Assembly: GCA_027946375.1 (NCBI GenBank)
Contig: JAPEUT010000027.1
Location: forward strand, 62,001 to 126,000
Direction of reading: 5' to 3'
DNA length: 64,000 nucleotides
Source of the DNA: Neodidymelliopsis sp. IMI 364377
Taxonomy: Eukaryota; Ascomycota; Dothideomycetes; Pleosporales; Didymellaceae
The notes beneath the pieces are model-generated. The model saw only the letters and a list, made by a program, of their open reading frames with translations. It made no database searches and was not told where the DNA came from. The translations under genes and the position numbers were made by a program. This document shows, piece after piece, positions 1 to 11,888 of this stretch; position 1 is the first letter of the stretch, and each line of letters opens with the position of its first letter.

Positions 1-409
1 GGCACTGCTGTCATCGAGCTCGTCGATGTCTTGATGAATTCCTTAATCTGATCGAGAGCGGGCTTGTACAGGCTAGAGTCGGACTCCTATAGACGGGTCA
101 GCACAAACTGTATGAGCACACTACGTATGATGGTGAAGGCGACATACCAGTATCCGCTCTACCAGCATGTCCAGTTCGCTCTTCAACTGCTGATCCTCTT
201 CGCTAAGCTCTTCTGTATTTGCCATCAGTATACACTCAACATAGCTTGCTGCCGCAGCGGTTCCGGAGGCACGACGTACCACCAGTGGTCTCGACCTTCT
301 TGTCCTTGCCATCTGCCTTTGTGTCGATCTTCTTCTCGGCATCGCCGTTGACTGCCTTGCCCTTGCCTTTGTCGGCGGCGGTGGGCTTCTTCTCGTCTTC
401 CTTCGCCAT
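1..409 (-). CDS. rpn1: 26S proteasome regulatory subunit RPN1 (PSMD2), 5' part, cut by window edge
   Basis: This is the N-terminal end of the largest base subunit of the 19S regulatory particle, a scaffold that docks ubiquitin-like shuttle factors and Ubp6 (family knowledge). The start ATG is at 409. Exon 1 (409-280) encodes a lysine-rich acidic tail beginning MAKEDEKKPTAADKGKGKA. Exon 2 (212-148) gives EELSEEDQQLKSELDMLVER, and exon 3 (86 to the edge) gives ESDSSLYKPALDQIKEFIKT then STSSMTAV. The EELSEED...LVERI block followed by the TSTSSMT block is typical of RPN1 N-termini. Introns are 279-213 (67 nt, GTACGT...CAG) and 147-87 (61 nt, GTATGT...TAG), and phases join correctly. Only about 94 residues of a protein that is usually around 900 are visible. 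It is divergent from RIO2. Confidence 0.9.
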
Positions 410-784
410 ATTGATTACGAAATGGCAGCTAGTGCAGGCGGCGAAGTGTATGTACTACGTGTACTGCGAGCGGGGAAGGGGCGGTTGCGGTGTGATCCGT
501 CCAAGTCGTAGTCTCGCGTCAGGTGATAGAAAGGGAAAAAGGTGGAAGACGCGACTTTGGTGGTAGGGGATGTGCGGCGATGTACTGGGTGGACTGTTGA
601 TGGAGCTCTCTCTCTGCTCGACGTAGGTCGGTGCTTGGCGGCAGTAACCGCCGATCATTGCGGCGTTCGAGAAACCTCCACCAAAAAGTGTCCCGCTAAG
701 TGCCCCTCCGAAAAAGTATCTCGCAGGACTTGAGATTGCGCCGACACGACAACACACCAAGAAGAGGGCCGCAGCACCGCCAAG
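410..784. promoter_or_regulatory. shared divergent promoter region RPN1/RIO2
   Basis: The 375 bp between the start codons of RPN1 (-) and RIO2 (+) must hold both promoters and both leaders. I see no convincing TATA box. The region is G-rich on the + strand around 470-570, followed by a CCACCAAAAAG stretch near 676-686. No exact binding site is claimed. Confidence 0.5.
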
Positions 785-2160
785 ATGAAGCTCAACGTCA
801 AGAACATTCGCTACCTCACCCCAGACGACTGGCGCGTCCTCACAGCGGTATGCGCCTCGCCCTACCTACCATCACCTGGACACTCTTGAGGACTAACGCT
901 GATCAAGACCAGACAGAAATGGGCAGTCGCAACCACGAAGTCGTCCCCACGTCGTTGATTTCCTCTATATCTGGCTCCGGCATAGGCGTTCACAAGTCAA
1001 TCTCGAATCTTGCAAAAGTCGGGCTCATCGCGAAAGTAAAAAATGCAAAATACGACGGCTACCGCCTCACATACGGCGGTTTGGACTACCTCGCCCTACA
1101 TACACACACCAAGTCCTCGACTGTGTTCAGCGTCGGCAACCAGATTGGTGTGGGCAAAGAGAGCGACATCTTCGTATGTGCGAGTGAGGAAGGGAGACAA
1201 CTCGTCCTTAAGATTCACCGCTTGGGCAGAATCTCCTTCAGGACAGTCAAGGCGAACCGCGATTACCTGCGCAACAAGCAGGGTGGAAGCTGGATGTACA
1301 TGTCTCGCCTGGCAGCAATCAAGGAATTCGAGTTCATGAAAGTCTTGCGCCGCGAAGGTTTCCCTGTCCCCGAGCCTGTCGGACAGAACAGACACACGGT
1401 CATCATGGGGCTCATCGACGCGTTTCCCATGCGCACAATCTCCAAAGTGGGAGACCCAGCAACACTATACTCCGAGCTCCTGGACTTTATCGTACGATTC
1501 GCTCAGCACGGTCTGATTCATGGCGACTTTAACGAATTCAACATCCTGATCGAGGAGAAGTTCGAAGGCGACGAACGCGTCCAGCTCATTCCGACCATCA
1601 TCGATTTCCCACAGATGGTCTCGATCGATCACGCCAATGCCGAGTACTACTTCGACCGTGACGTCGCATGCATAAAACGCTTCTTCCACAGACGCTTCGG
1701 TTTCACAAGCGACGAGCCTGGTCCCTTTTTCAAGGACGCTACAAAGAAGGTTGTGAAGAGGTTGGACGTTGAGGTTGAAGCTTCGGGTTTCAGCAAGAAG
1801 ATGGCCAAGGAGTTAGACACGTACATGAAGGAGCACGGCATCGATGGCGACGCCAAAGATGCTGAGGCAGGCGAGATCGAAGACGATGTTGGCGATGCCG
1901 AAGACGAGGATATCGATGCAGTGGAGGAAGACGACCAAGAAGCCGGTGGCGTGTCGCTTCAGAACGATATTGATACAGAAGCTTCTGCTGGTCAAAACCC
2001 TTCGTCGGAGCAACAAACCCCTGCTGCTGTTGCATCTCAGATGACGCTTTTGGATATCCGGGATAACGATCCGCTGCCTGACCTTAGCGAATGCAAGCCT
2101 CGCCCACAATCAACCATGACCACCAAAGCCGCCAAGAAGAAGGCTGGATGGGCTATCTAA
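785..2160 (+). CDS. rio2: RIO2 atypical serine kinase/ATPase, 40S ribosome maturation
   Basis: RIO2 acts in cytoplasmic maturation of pre-40S particles (family knowledge). Two exons, 785-847 and 913-2160, are separated by a 65-nt intron (848-912) and give 436 residues. The N-terminal winged helix begins MKLNVKNIRYLTPDDWRVLT and runs to about residue 90. The RIO kinase core follows: P-loop GVGKESDIF (100-108), LVLKIHRLG with Lys121, catalytic loop LIHGDFNEFN with Asp226, and metal-binding IIDFPQM with Asp252. These are diagnostic of RIO2 rather than RIO1. The tail after about residue 340 is acidic (repeated E/D) and ends in a basic KAAKKKAGWAI. The start was chosen because MKLN(V) is the family start and joins in phase to TEMGSRNHEVVP. 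An in-frame ORF extends upstream to 700, but it lacks the family N-terminus and reads through the intron. Confidence 0.95.
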
Positions 2161-2874
2161 AGGTTCCAAGGTCACTTGTTCATTTCTCATTTGTTCTTGT
2201 TATTAGCGATATCCACATACCTGAGATCTTTAGAGTACTTTTAAGTGGCTTAGCCGCCACAAATCCATGGTTCAAACTGACCGAATGAGTTTACTCGTCA
2301 CCATAACCGCTTCAAAAGGTCATCCTGATAACAACGATTGAGTCTTGCACTCTTCCATTCGCTGCATAGTCATGAGAAGACCAAGTAAAGTTGGAAGAAG
2401 ATCAATTATGCGATGACCTATCGAGACTACGATAAATGCGACAATGCTCTGGCCATTGCCATACCTGATCTTGTTCCACCGTCAATGAGATAAACTACAA
2501 TGCCTAATCCTCGAAAATCTTTTGGATCCACCCCCCGAATCACATGCTAGTAGATGCTTCTAAGATATTGACAGGTGCCACTCAAATGGCCCGATCGAAT
2601 CGAGGGGAAGTCTGAGAAGGATATGTTCAGGAAGCCGAGCGCCAAAAGGGAGCATTAGGTGCCGATGTTGTAAAGAACATGGCCGAATCGCCTGACAGAG
2701 AAATGACCATAGCATCGATCCGTCCCGAGATCGTGCTTTGGCAATTGAGATAAGTAACATCGTGCTCCACAAGTGATGCGGCTGGTGGATGCTGAAGGAG
2801 CAATCGTGAAGAATAGTTGCGTACACGAAGATAATGCGACGACAAATCGAAGTGTCGTTGTGACGTGGGGACAT
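2161..2874. other. intergenic, convergent 3' regions of RIO2 and RRM gene
   Basis: These 714 bp separate two convergent stop codons. No coherent coding sequence, RNA gene or repeat was seen. The region must contain both polyadenylation regions. Confidence 0.6.
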
Positions 2875-4794
2875 TTAGTCGTCTCGGCGGGCTGGCGAAG
2901 CGTCCTTGTTGTCAGCTTTGACAGGCGTAGCAGGGTTGGTCTGAATGTCAATGCCCTGCTCAGAGGTACCGTCTTCGCTCTTGACAGCGCCTGGCTGTGA
3001 CATCTGACCCATTGCTGGGCGAGAGGTACCAAGTGTGGAAGGAACGGCTGGGGCCCACGGCTGACGGTAAACACCGCGCTGCATGAACATCTCGAACTCG
3101 CTTCCAGCGCTGTGCGACACGGGGGAGACGGTTTCGTAACGGTCGGGTGTGCCCAACGCCCTAGCCTGGGCGACACCGACCTCGTACTCCGCTGCACGGA
3201 AAACACGACCGGCTGCTGTCTGTTGCTTGAGCATCTTCTGCTCGTGCGTATCAGAGAAACGAATCTGAATGAGATGCTCCTCCCCGTTAGGCTTTGAGAC
3301 GGGAGTGTTGTTGAACTTCTTGATGACTTCGTCGCAGATGTCCCGAGACTCGAAGCTGGAGATGATCAGTACAAACCAAACACTACAGATACGAAACCTA
3401 CCGAGCGAAACCAACGCCACGGCCAGTGCCAGTCGGATCACGAAGAATCCTGCTCGAGCATACCTTGTGAGGAGCGAAGATAGATGCGAGTTCCTGTGGT
3501 TGAGTTAGCAATGATGTGGAAGCTGGGAGGCATGGATGCGTGTTTGCGTACATGTTCATTCATGTTCTTGGGAATGTTGGATACGTAAAGGTTCGTGTTT
3601 CCATCGTCAGAGAACTTCTTGAGCTTCGAGTAGAAAGATTCCTAGCCAGGTCAGCAAAAGTCAAGGAGTGAAATGGAGCACCTACTCGAGCAAAGCTGAC
3701 TTCGTAGCCTAGATAGTGAAAGCCGCGGATACAATCTTCGGCATCTTCGAAGTTGTGGTACTTGATGAAACCAAAGCTAAGCAAGAAGTCAGCGTTATGG
3801 TGCAACGGCAAGACGGCGTCACACACCCTTTGCATAGGTTGCTCTTGAGATCAATGATTGACTTGGAGCTCTGAATGTCGCCAAAGCGCCTACCCCAGCC
3901 GTGAAGCATCTCGTCTGTTGTCTCTGGCAGCAAACCCCGAATGTAAACGTTCGTCTCGCCGGTCTTGTTCTCGAGGCTGCGGTCGAGGGGCTTGTGTGGG
4001 GAGCTAGGTGCAGGGATCGCGCGTGGGATGGGAGGTTCTTGGTGTACCAGAGCCAGTAGGTGAGGCGGAAGTGTAGGCATGCTCTGCTGCTTCTGCACGG
4101 GAGCCATGAGCTGATAAGGGTGTGCCAGTTGTGAGGGCGAGGGAGTTGCGCTGCTGGTGTAGACGGCGCTAGGCGAGCGGTCCATAATGGTAGCACCAGC
4201 TCCGTAACGGTACATGCCTCCACTACCAAAGGGTGTACCTGGAACGTCGTTCTCGTTGGAAGACACAGAGTCTCGCCGAGGCGTCATCAGGGAGGGCATG
4301 TCTCCAGAGGACATTCGAGATGCCCAGCCAGGTGCCATGGGACTGTGCCCGACAACAGCCTGACCATACTGGTATGCGGTCTGTGGATCAAATGCACCAT
4401 TGTGGTTGTACATGCCCGGGGAGTGTGCCATGGCAGCTTGTTGCTGTCCAGTGGGAAGCACCTGATACATGGAGCCAAGAGCATGCTGATTTGGGATCCA
4501 TAGGCCCTGACCTTGAGACATGGGAATGTTACCATAGTCAGAGGAGTTTGCAGACATACCAGAGCCCACAGACTTGTGGTTAGCGGAAGAGCCATATGAG
4601 GCATGCATGTTGAGCGCTGCCATGGTGTTCGTCAGAGTCTGCATACCCTCACCGTTGGGAGACATAGGCAGACCTCGAGGAAGGTACTGAGCTCCATGGC
4701 CCTGGCCAACTTGGTTGTATGCATTGAGCATGTGCTGCCCCTTATAAGCACCCGTAGGTGCGGCATAGCCGTTCTGGCGAGCGTTGGTAGTCAT
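2875..4794 (-). CDS. tandem RRM RNA-binding protein (RBMS/ELAV-like fungal family)
   Basis: Five exons (4794-3827, 3776-3686, 3641-3552, 3493-3402, 3355-2875) join in phase to 573 residues; introns are 44-58 nt. The first ~280 residues are low-complexity, rich in Gln, Met, Ser, Gly and Pro. RRM1 begins at about 281 with NVYIRGLLPETT (RNP2-like), with GFGFIKYHN as RNP1. RRM2 begins at about 369 with NLYVSNIPKNM, with GVGFARFES as RNP1. Each RRM is interrupted by introns. The C-terminal ~120 residues are a low-complexity tail ending DNKDASPARRDD. The arrangement of a long disordered N-terminus plus two adjacent RRMs resembles single-strand RNA-binding regulators of mRNA stability or translation. 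The specific targets are unknown. ATG at 4794 is the first in-frame start, and the upstream leader is long (see the intergenic entry). Confidence 0.88.
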
Positions 4795-7700
4795 GTTGAT
4801 GACCGGAATGAGCGAGACTGGCCGAAAATGAAGTTGTGCGAAGACTGGATGGTCGAAGGCAGACGTTGAGAGATGCTTCAGGCAGACAAAGGGCGACCGA
4901 AAGATGTGAGCGTGGAGGATATAGTGACAAGAGAGAACAAGTGCGTGAGAGCGGCAGCTGTTGAGATGTAGAGAAGAACGTTGCTCTAAGGCAGTGTTAG
5001 TGGCACGTACCTAGCCATGACGCTTCCGTGTGGAGCGGACGGTGATCGGTGATGGTGAACGCAGCCACCGTCTAGAGCGAGGAGAGGTGGTTGGAGCGCA
5101 CAAGGGTTTGGATAGTGGGGTCAGGTAAGGTGAAGGGAAGAGATGAAAGCGTGTAGCGGAAGACAACATACCAACTCGTAAATGTCAAACTTTTTGCGAT
5201 GTGCGGAACTGGTAGCGACTCCAAAGCTGTTGATCCTATTAGCATGCACAGTGACGATGTATGAGGCGACACTGAAGCCTCACCTGCGAAAAGCTACAAA
5301 GAATGTGGCCACTGAAGCGTATTGGTGAGGAAGAAGTGGTGCAGAATGGGTGAAGAGAAGAAGAGACGAAAGCTGAGGAGGGGGGACAAGAAGAAAAGGC
5401 GCTCGAGGGTGGCGGCTCGGCGTCGTGCAGAGGGAAAGAGCCGTGGTGATGTCTCGGTGGAGGGGAGCAGTAATGGCGTGTATACAGAGCAGCCTCGCCT
5501 TCCACCCTGGGAAGTCGCCAGGGACCAGGTAGACGGGACGGTTAACACTAACCTTTGCTAATGATAGACACTGAGGAAGCAACAGACAGGTAACAGTACA
5601 AACGAAAGCAGCAGTGGTTGCAGGTCTGGGGTCGAGCGTCTTGCCCGGTTCGCCTGCTGTTTGGCGCGCGGTGGGGTCTCTAGTGATGTTGGGAAAGAAC
5701 TGTTCAAATAGTGATGTAGGTGTTGTTATTGCGGACGGAGCTGCAGAGCGTGTACTGCCCCAGCTGCCGTGGGAGTGTACTGCTTTAATAAGACCAGTTG
5801 GAGACAAATGGTGCAGCGTTGATATGTACAAGCCAGGGATGTGGCTCTGCAGAGCTGCAAATGAGTGCAGGCGATGCGAGGACACATCAGTCGTGCGCTC
5901 TGCCCGCTTCCGCAGCTGGCGGCCATGCCCTTCTGAGACGGGTGTGTAGCACTCTCCAGACGACGAGGCGTCCCAATCTGCACTCGAGCTTCTTCTTCTA
6001 GCAACTTGCTCTCCGCAAACACGAAGCTAATGCAGCCCACAGCGCCCTTGCAGTAGGGCTGAGAGAGTAATGACATTTGAGAAGACCGCATCCTAAGCAT
6101 CACTTGCTCATACATCGCAATGCGCGCGAGCAAAGGCCTGTCCATGAGAAGCCGATCTACGTGGTGGGTCGAGTCGCGGGCTGAAGATCTGCCCTGTCAC
6201 TTTTTCATCTCTGCACCGCAGTCGGCTCTCGGGTGCTCGCAAAACCATTCCCCAGGCCTGACCAGGTGCTTCGCTCTGTTTGACATTGAGATTAGCTTGC
6301 AGCACGTTAGTGAAGTGACACGACACAAGGTACCTCTCTTATGACGGTCTATAATCGCACTGCTGCCCACAATGGGCTGAAATAGTTTTACATTCGAAGA
6401 CGTCCGCAGCGCACTTGTAACTTTCGCTGCGAGCCGGCGCGGTGCAGCTAGTCGCAGCTGGTGGCTGGTTGCGTTGGACAGTCTGCGTCTCGAGGTTAGA
6501 TAGGCCCCACCCGTCAACGTTAAGGCCAACGCCTTTCTAGATGACAATGCAGAGCCTCCCGCGGTCCACAAGCCGTCGCCCCGACACAGTAGCAGACAAA
6601 GTCCTGCAGTGCTTGTAACGCCACTGCAGCTGCAAGGGCACTCTACACAGCCAAGCGAGGCCTTTGTCGAGCAGACCGATCAGAGACTGCATTTCGTCCA
6701 CAAAGATCAAAACATCAATGCCTGCGGAGGGTACGTAGAGGTCGGAGACGCGAAAACTGAGAACCGCGAACAGTCGCTCTTGAACGAGGAATCTGGACAC
6801 AAGAATACTTTGGGGTGAGGTCACTAACCTTACTTAATCGCGTCCCCATCAAGTACTCTGCAACTGGCCAGTGGAAGCGCAATGTGAGCAGATGTGTGAC
6901 AGCACTCACTCAATAGAGATCTTTCCGCTTGTTCGCGTGTTGCGTGGGCGCAGGAGCACTGATTACCGTGTTGCATACTTTTCCAAGCAACTATCCGGGA
7001 CTTTGTTCGTAGCCAGGGTTCTGAAACAGTGACTGCATGCTTGTGATGCGGCTCGCCACGAAGCAAGACGTTCGTTTAGCAAGGGCTCGCAGCTCAGGTG
7101 GAGTCACCCGAGGTGTCTTGCAGTGTGTGGCGCCTACAAACGGTATCGTTTGATAGTTCGTCGCATGGCGTACCCTCCAGATGTCATGCATGCTGTACGC
7201 CGTTAGGCGCTGCAATGCTTCTTCTTGAGTACGTAACGCCCAACCCTCGTCGGTTTCTGTTCGCGCCACCTAACATTGCTTCGTTCAGACTCTCCTGAGG
7301 TTACTCAGTTCGACCTGGAACCCGGATTCTGGATCGACTCGCTACCATCTGTGGTGACAAAGAGGTGATGTTTTTCGAATTCTGTTTGGGCTGCATGTTG
7401 GTCGTCGTACAGGGCGCGAACCTGGCCATAACAGCCTCATCAGGGTTCGCGGGAAACCTGGAAATCCTTCTTGGTCTATGCTTTGACTGAGCGGCGGAGA
7501 GACTAGAGGCTTGCAGCACCTGAGGGAGATCATGTGGGACATGATTGTCTCGTCATACACCTGGTCTTTTGCTGTGATGATTTGAGTCCTCTCTCCTAGA
7601 TGATGCCCACAGACTCCTGGCATGCGATGTCAGACTTGCTGAAGAGTGAATTCGAGGGATGCCAGTGCGTAGGTTGGAAACAGTTGCTAGACCTTGTGGT

Positions 7701-8203
7701 ACACGGCATTCAGGGATGGGAGGGTCCAGTGGGGCAAAACCATGACTGTCTACAACACCACCAAGCTAAGCACACCATGAGCATACTAGGTAGACAGAAC
7801 AGGCGGTTGCTCGGAGAAGAAACTTGTGTGTTGATAGATGCGTTGGAATGAAGTCCGATGGAATTGAAGCGAGCTCAGGAGCCGAGATCTGCCGTCACGA
7901 GAACTGGCCAATCGAGATTCAGCACCACGAATTAGTGGAAGGCTGAATTAACAGCAGCCCACAGCATGTTTGCGCCGAGGCCCTGGTATGTCTGTACGAA
8001 ATGTCTCGTATAATTATTTGTCTTCACGCTTTGTCTAGTTTTAACTACAGATTGAGAATATACCACTAAAGAGTCGCAACGCTGCATCGTCAACAATGCC
8101 CTCATTGATCGCCGCCGCGCAATTGCGCAGCCCAACATGCAGTATCTGAACGCCGTTCGCTCCAATCTAGCCTTGAAAATGCTTCAATGTGCCGAACACC
8201 TGA
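4795..8203. other. long intergenic/leader region between RRM gene and CPR
   Basis: These 3.4 kb hold no gene I can support. The part nearest the RRM gene looks like a transcribed leader on the minus strand. There is a pyrimidine-rich stretch (5300-5480 read on -), and a plausible 5'-UTR intron from 5171 (GTATGT) to 4986 (CTAAC branch, TTAG end). Inside that intron sits a short ATG ORF of 10 codons (5018-4986). From 5900 to 8200 only short ORFs without recognisable features occur. Confidence 0.5.
4986..5171 (-). other. candidate 5'-UTR intron of the RRM gene
   Basis: On the minus strand the segment begins GTATGT and ends CACTAACACTGCCTTAG, with a CTAAC branch-like site about 12 nt before the AG. 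It lies 190 nt upstream of the RRM gene start codon. No protein continuity can test it, so it rests on splice signals alone. Confidence 0.35.
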
Positions 8204-10347
8204 TCATGACCAGACATCTTCTTGGTATTGGTTTGAGGCTCTCATGGCCTTGACGATCTCCTCGCCCTTGGTCTCAGAAACATTCCTGTATTTAGAAATG
8301 ATCTTGCCAAGGAGCGTGTTCACCTCACGAGCCATATGCGCGGCATCACCGCAAACGTAGAAGTAGGCCTTCTGTTCCAACATTTTGTTGATCTCCTCAC
8401 CATATTCTTCCATCTGGTGCTGAACGTACACCTTCTTGGGTCCGTCTCGTGAAAATGCGGTGTGAAGAACGAAGTTGTCGCCCAACGCCTCCTTGTATTG
8501 CTGCGGCAGATGTTAGTGAATAACACTTCAGGCAAAGTCATCATGTAGCTTACCTCCCACTCTTTCTCGTACAAGAAGTCCTCAGACTTATTCCTGCAAC
8601 CAAAGAACAAAACCGTCTTGCCGACGTTCTGGCCAGCCTTGGCCTGAGCGGCTCTCTCCTGCACGAAACCGCGGAAAGGAGCGACACCGGTACCCGGACC
8701 GACCATGATGATGGGTTTGGAGGGGTCTGAAGGAAGCTTGAAGTTCGAGTGACGTACGTGTACAGGCACATGGATGCCATCGTACTTGTTACGGGGACCA
8801 GTGATTGCGTAGTCCAAGCCATGAGGATCTGGGGAGGGGTCGCCATGTTGCTTCTGCTTAAGGGCGAGGAGATAGTTGGTGGTGACACCCTTAAGGACGT
8901 ATGGCGCGTCAGCTTTCTGGACTGATTCGACAACGGCAGTGATGGAGATCTTGTCCTTCTGCACCAACGATGAAGATGATATCGAGTAGTAGCGGGGCTG
9001 GATCTTGACAAGACCTTCGATCAAGAATGAGAAAGGGATCTTTGTCCACGCCTGGCCCTTTCCTTCGATCTCGAGCAATTGAGCCAGGTTGAGATGACGG
9101 TTGGTGACCTTCTGTTTGAAGTAGTCTTTGTCGCTGCCGAGCTTTGTCATCTCAGCCTTGATTTCGTCGTTAGGAGCAAACTGCGCAAGACCGGAGACGA
9201 GTTGACGAGAGACAGCTGCACCGATTTCCATGTGGAAGCGAATGGCCGCGTCGTAGGTGGTTGGCGAGGGGAAGGGGACCTTGGCAGTTGGATCAAGACC
9301 CTTGACTGCGATGACAGTGTGACGTTTGTGTTCGGAACCGAGGACCTTGAAGACACGGTCGACTTCCTTGCCAGAGTTGTTGGGCCAGATGGCGATGTGG
9401 TCACCGGTAGTGTATGAAAGGTTGGAGCCAGCGATGCTGATTTCCATGTGCAGGCAGTTTCGGTCTTTGGCGGTGAAGATTTCGGAGGACTCGACGATGG
9501 GTGCGATGAACGGGTTGTTGGCATTGAAAGGACCCTTTTGCTTGCCTTCGAGATGGTTCTTGTTGGGCTCACCCAAGTAGACAGTGTCGTCCTCGGGCGT
9601 GAGCTCGTCCTTTTCGGTCACCTCGAAAACGGGCTCATACACAGTCTCGCGCTCCTCAAGGCCCATCTTCTCAGTAACAGCAGCCCACATGGGCTCCTTC
9701 CAGGCGAGGAAGTCCTCTTCCATAGTGCCAGCACCGTCGTCGCCCTCGCCAGCAGATCCCAGACGGGTTGCGCCAAGCTTGGTGAGGTACTTGTCGACGT
9801 TGCGAACCATAGAGTTGTAGTGTTCGTAGGTGTTGTTTCCAAGGCCGAAGGCGACGTAGTTCAGATTGGCGAGAGGCTTGCCGTCAGCACCACCGCCCTC
9901 GCTGAAGCTGATGTCCTCAGAACCGATGAACTCGTAGAACTCGACAGCGTTGTCCGTGGGCTCACCCTCGCCGTAGGTAGCAAGGACGAAGACAGCGAGC
10001 TTGTCGTCAGGGAGAGTGTCCAGGTTGTCGAAATCGTACTCCTCGAGGTCTGCCACCATGGTCTTGAGGCCAAAGCGTGAGTGTCCCTCCTTGGAGATGC
10101 GGGAAGCGTAGTCCTCGGCGGTGCCCGTCTGGCTGCCGTAGAACACAACGCAGTTCTTGTCTGATTCCTCCATCTTCTCGACAATGTTGCGCGACTTGCC
10201 GGCCTTTGCGGCGCCATTGGCACCCGCCAGCGAACTACCGTAGGGGTCGGCGGAGACAGCCCAGTAGGTGCCCTTTGTAAAGTAGGCGACGGTGCCGAGC
10301 AGCAGTGCTGCGAGCACGACAATGTCGAGCGTGTCGAGTTGCGCCAT
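8204..10347 (-). CDS. cpr1: NADPH-cytochrome P450 reductase
   Basis: This ER-membrane diflavin enzyme passes electrons from NADPH via FAD and FMN to cytochrome P450s, including sterol 14-demethylase, and to related acceptors (family knowledge). Two exons (10347-8554 and 8500-8204) with a 53-nt intron give 696 residues. The N-terminal anchor is DIVVLAALLLGTVAYF (8-23). The FMN loop is VVFYGSQTGTAEDY (67-80), followed by ATYGEGEPTDN and FGLGNNTYEHYN. The FAD motif is PRYYSISSSS, and the NADPH site is MVGPGTGVAPFRGF, then FFGCRNKSEDFLY and YVCGDAAHMA. The C-terminus is YQEDVWS, the usual ending with the stacking Trp. The start MAQLDTLDIVVL was preferred to an in-frame codon at 10398 because it places the anchor at the N-terminus. 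The gene appears intact. Confidence 0.97.
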
Positions 10348-11888
10348 GGTGCTCGAGAGCTCGAAAGGCAGTGGAGGAGGGGTTCCGAGTAGACACAAAT
10401 ACAGAGACGCGCTGCGATCTGGACACGAGTCGCTCTCGCTGCAACAGGAAAAGCGGAGGGCGTTAGGGAATATTCGTAGCGGCGTCAGCTGTTAGGTGGC
10501 CGTGCTCTCCTGTATCGCAACTCGCTACCTTATCGGTACAAGGTAGTGTCGTACCTGGTATGAAGCTGAAAGCGTAGTTGACGCTGACAGTGCAGGACGA
10601 GCCTCACTATTATTACTTTCTGCGCGGCAAGCTGCAGTCTTCGACAGTTGACATGTGGCCAAAAGTGGTGCCGTCACCGAGTGCCGTCTTGACCCTCCTC
10701 GGTGGTGGCTCGGAGCGCTTCCGCTCATGCAGTCGGTACGAATCCGCAAGCCACTGCTGGAACCCCGCCGACTCTTCCGCGCTGCGTCAAGCTCTTGTAC
10801 GCGGACGGAGGGCGGAATGCTTGAGCGCCGATGTAGAGACGAATGCCCACCGGCTTCATCTTGCCAGTTTCACGGACCACGGACAATCGAACGGCTGGCT
10901 ACTGTATGTGTGCAACCGACTGACCACCGAATGAGATTGCTCCGTGACTGCAGTCTACCAGTAACCGCTCTCAGCTAGAATGCATCTCAACGGGTGGATT
11001 TTGACGAGCCAGCCACAGATGACCACCAGCCAGCCTGTCAGCGCGAGATGAGCATTGAGCAGCGCGCGTGTAAGCCTCGTGGAGGTTGATGGTCGGATGA
11101 CTCAGGGTCTACCTGGTCTCAATACATTTCAGACGATGCAGCGTACCTACGTAGTGCTTGCTTCTGCCGGTACTTCGGCCCCGAAAGCCCCACGCTGGAC
11201 CCTCCTACCTTCCTTGTCCTTAGACAATTCCTGTTCAGAGATGATGCTTGTCCGTAATGGAGGAGGAGAGCCAGCACGGACAGATGTGTCCTCTTCTTCA
11301 TAACTGCATGGCACCATCATGCTGATGCGGTGCTGGCTGGCTGGCGCTGATGCTGACTGCATGTCTGGCAGCGCTGAGCCTGGGCTGCAACCAAGTAGTA
11401 CTGATGTCATCTTCTCCATTACTACTGCGCGTCGAAAGTCTAAGATTTGTTCCATGCAAGGGCAGCAGCAGACCAGAAGCGTGGCAGCACCGCCGCCCGT
11501 TGCGCTAGGGCAGCAATTCGCCCTCTGCCGCGTTGAAGGTGTGGCAGTCAAGACGAGGTGATGGGTGATGGATGATGGACGATGGATGCTGGATGCTGGA
11601 TGCTGGATGCTGGATGCTGGATGCTGGCCCACCCCATACGAGCATGTGCCGATAAGATAGTAGACGTGAAGCACTTGCACCACGTGCGAGATCGATGATT
11701 TAATTTCCGCGTCGCTGCTGGATCTTCGTAGCCGTTCGCGCCGCCCAAGAAGATCATGGGCGCACCAATCGGGCTAGCATTCAGGAACGAGGAGTGCTAG
11801 GCACAGGGGTCTATGCGATTTCATCGACGTCCCAATAGCAGACGTCGCTCGCCTCTCCCTCAGGCTGCTGGCCCTTCTGTCGACCCAG
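10348..11888. other. intergenic region upstream of CPR and PAG1
   Basis: This 1.5 kb lies between two divergent genes. No coding sequence can be supported. It contains a short tandem repeat at 11584-11625 (separate entry). A short reading frame from ATG 11813 may be a first exon or upstream ORF of the PAG1 gene. Confidence 0.5.
11584..11625 (+). repeat. 7-bp tandem repeat (GGATGCT)x6
   Basis: Six perfect head-to-tail copies of GGATGCT, preceded at 11555-11583 by degenerate GATGG-type units (GATGGGTGATGGATGATGG). It is a simple minisatellite about 260 bp upstream of the proposed start of the PAG1 gene. Confidence 0.9.

Noticed and set aside
5280..5885. 201-codon minus-strand frame upstream of the RRM gene
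   Set aside because: Starts at a good ATG but is Pro/Ser/Leu/His-rich, driven by the pyrimidine-rich leader, with no domain or intron support.
10345..10398. Upstream in-frame start of the P450 reductase at 10398
   Set aside because: It would add a Pro-rich leader before the membrane anchor; MAQLDTLDIVVL at 10347 is the family-like start.
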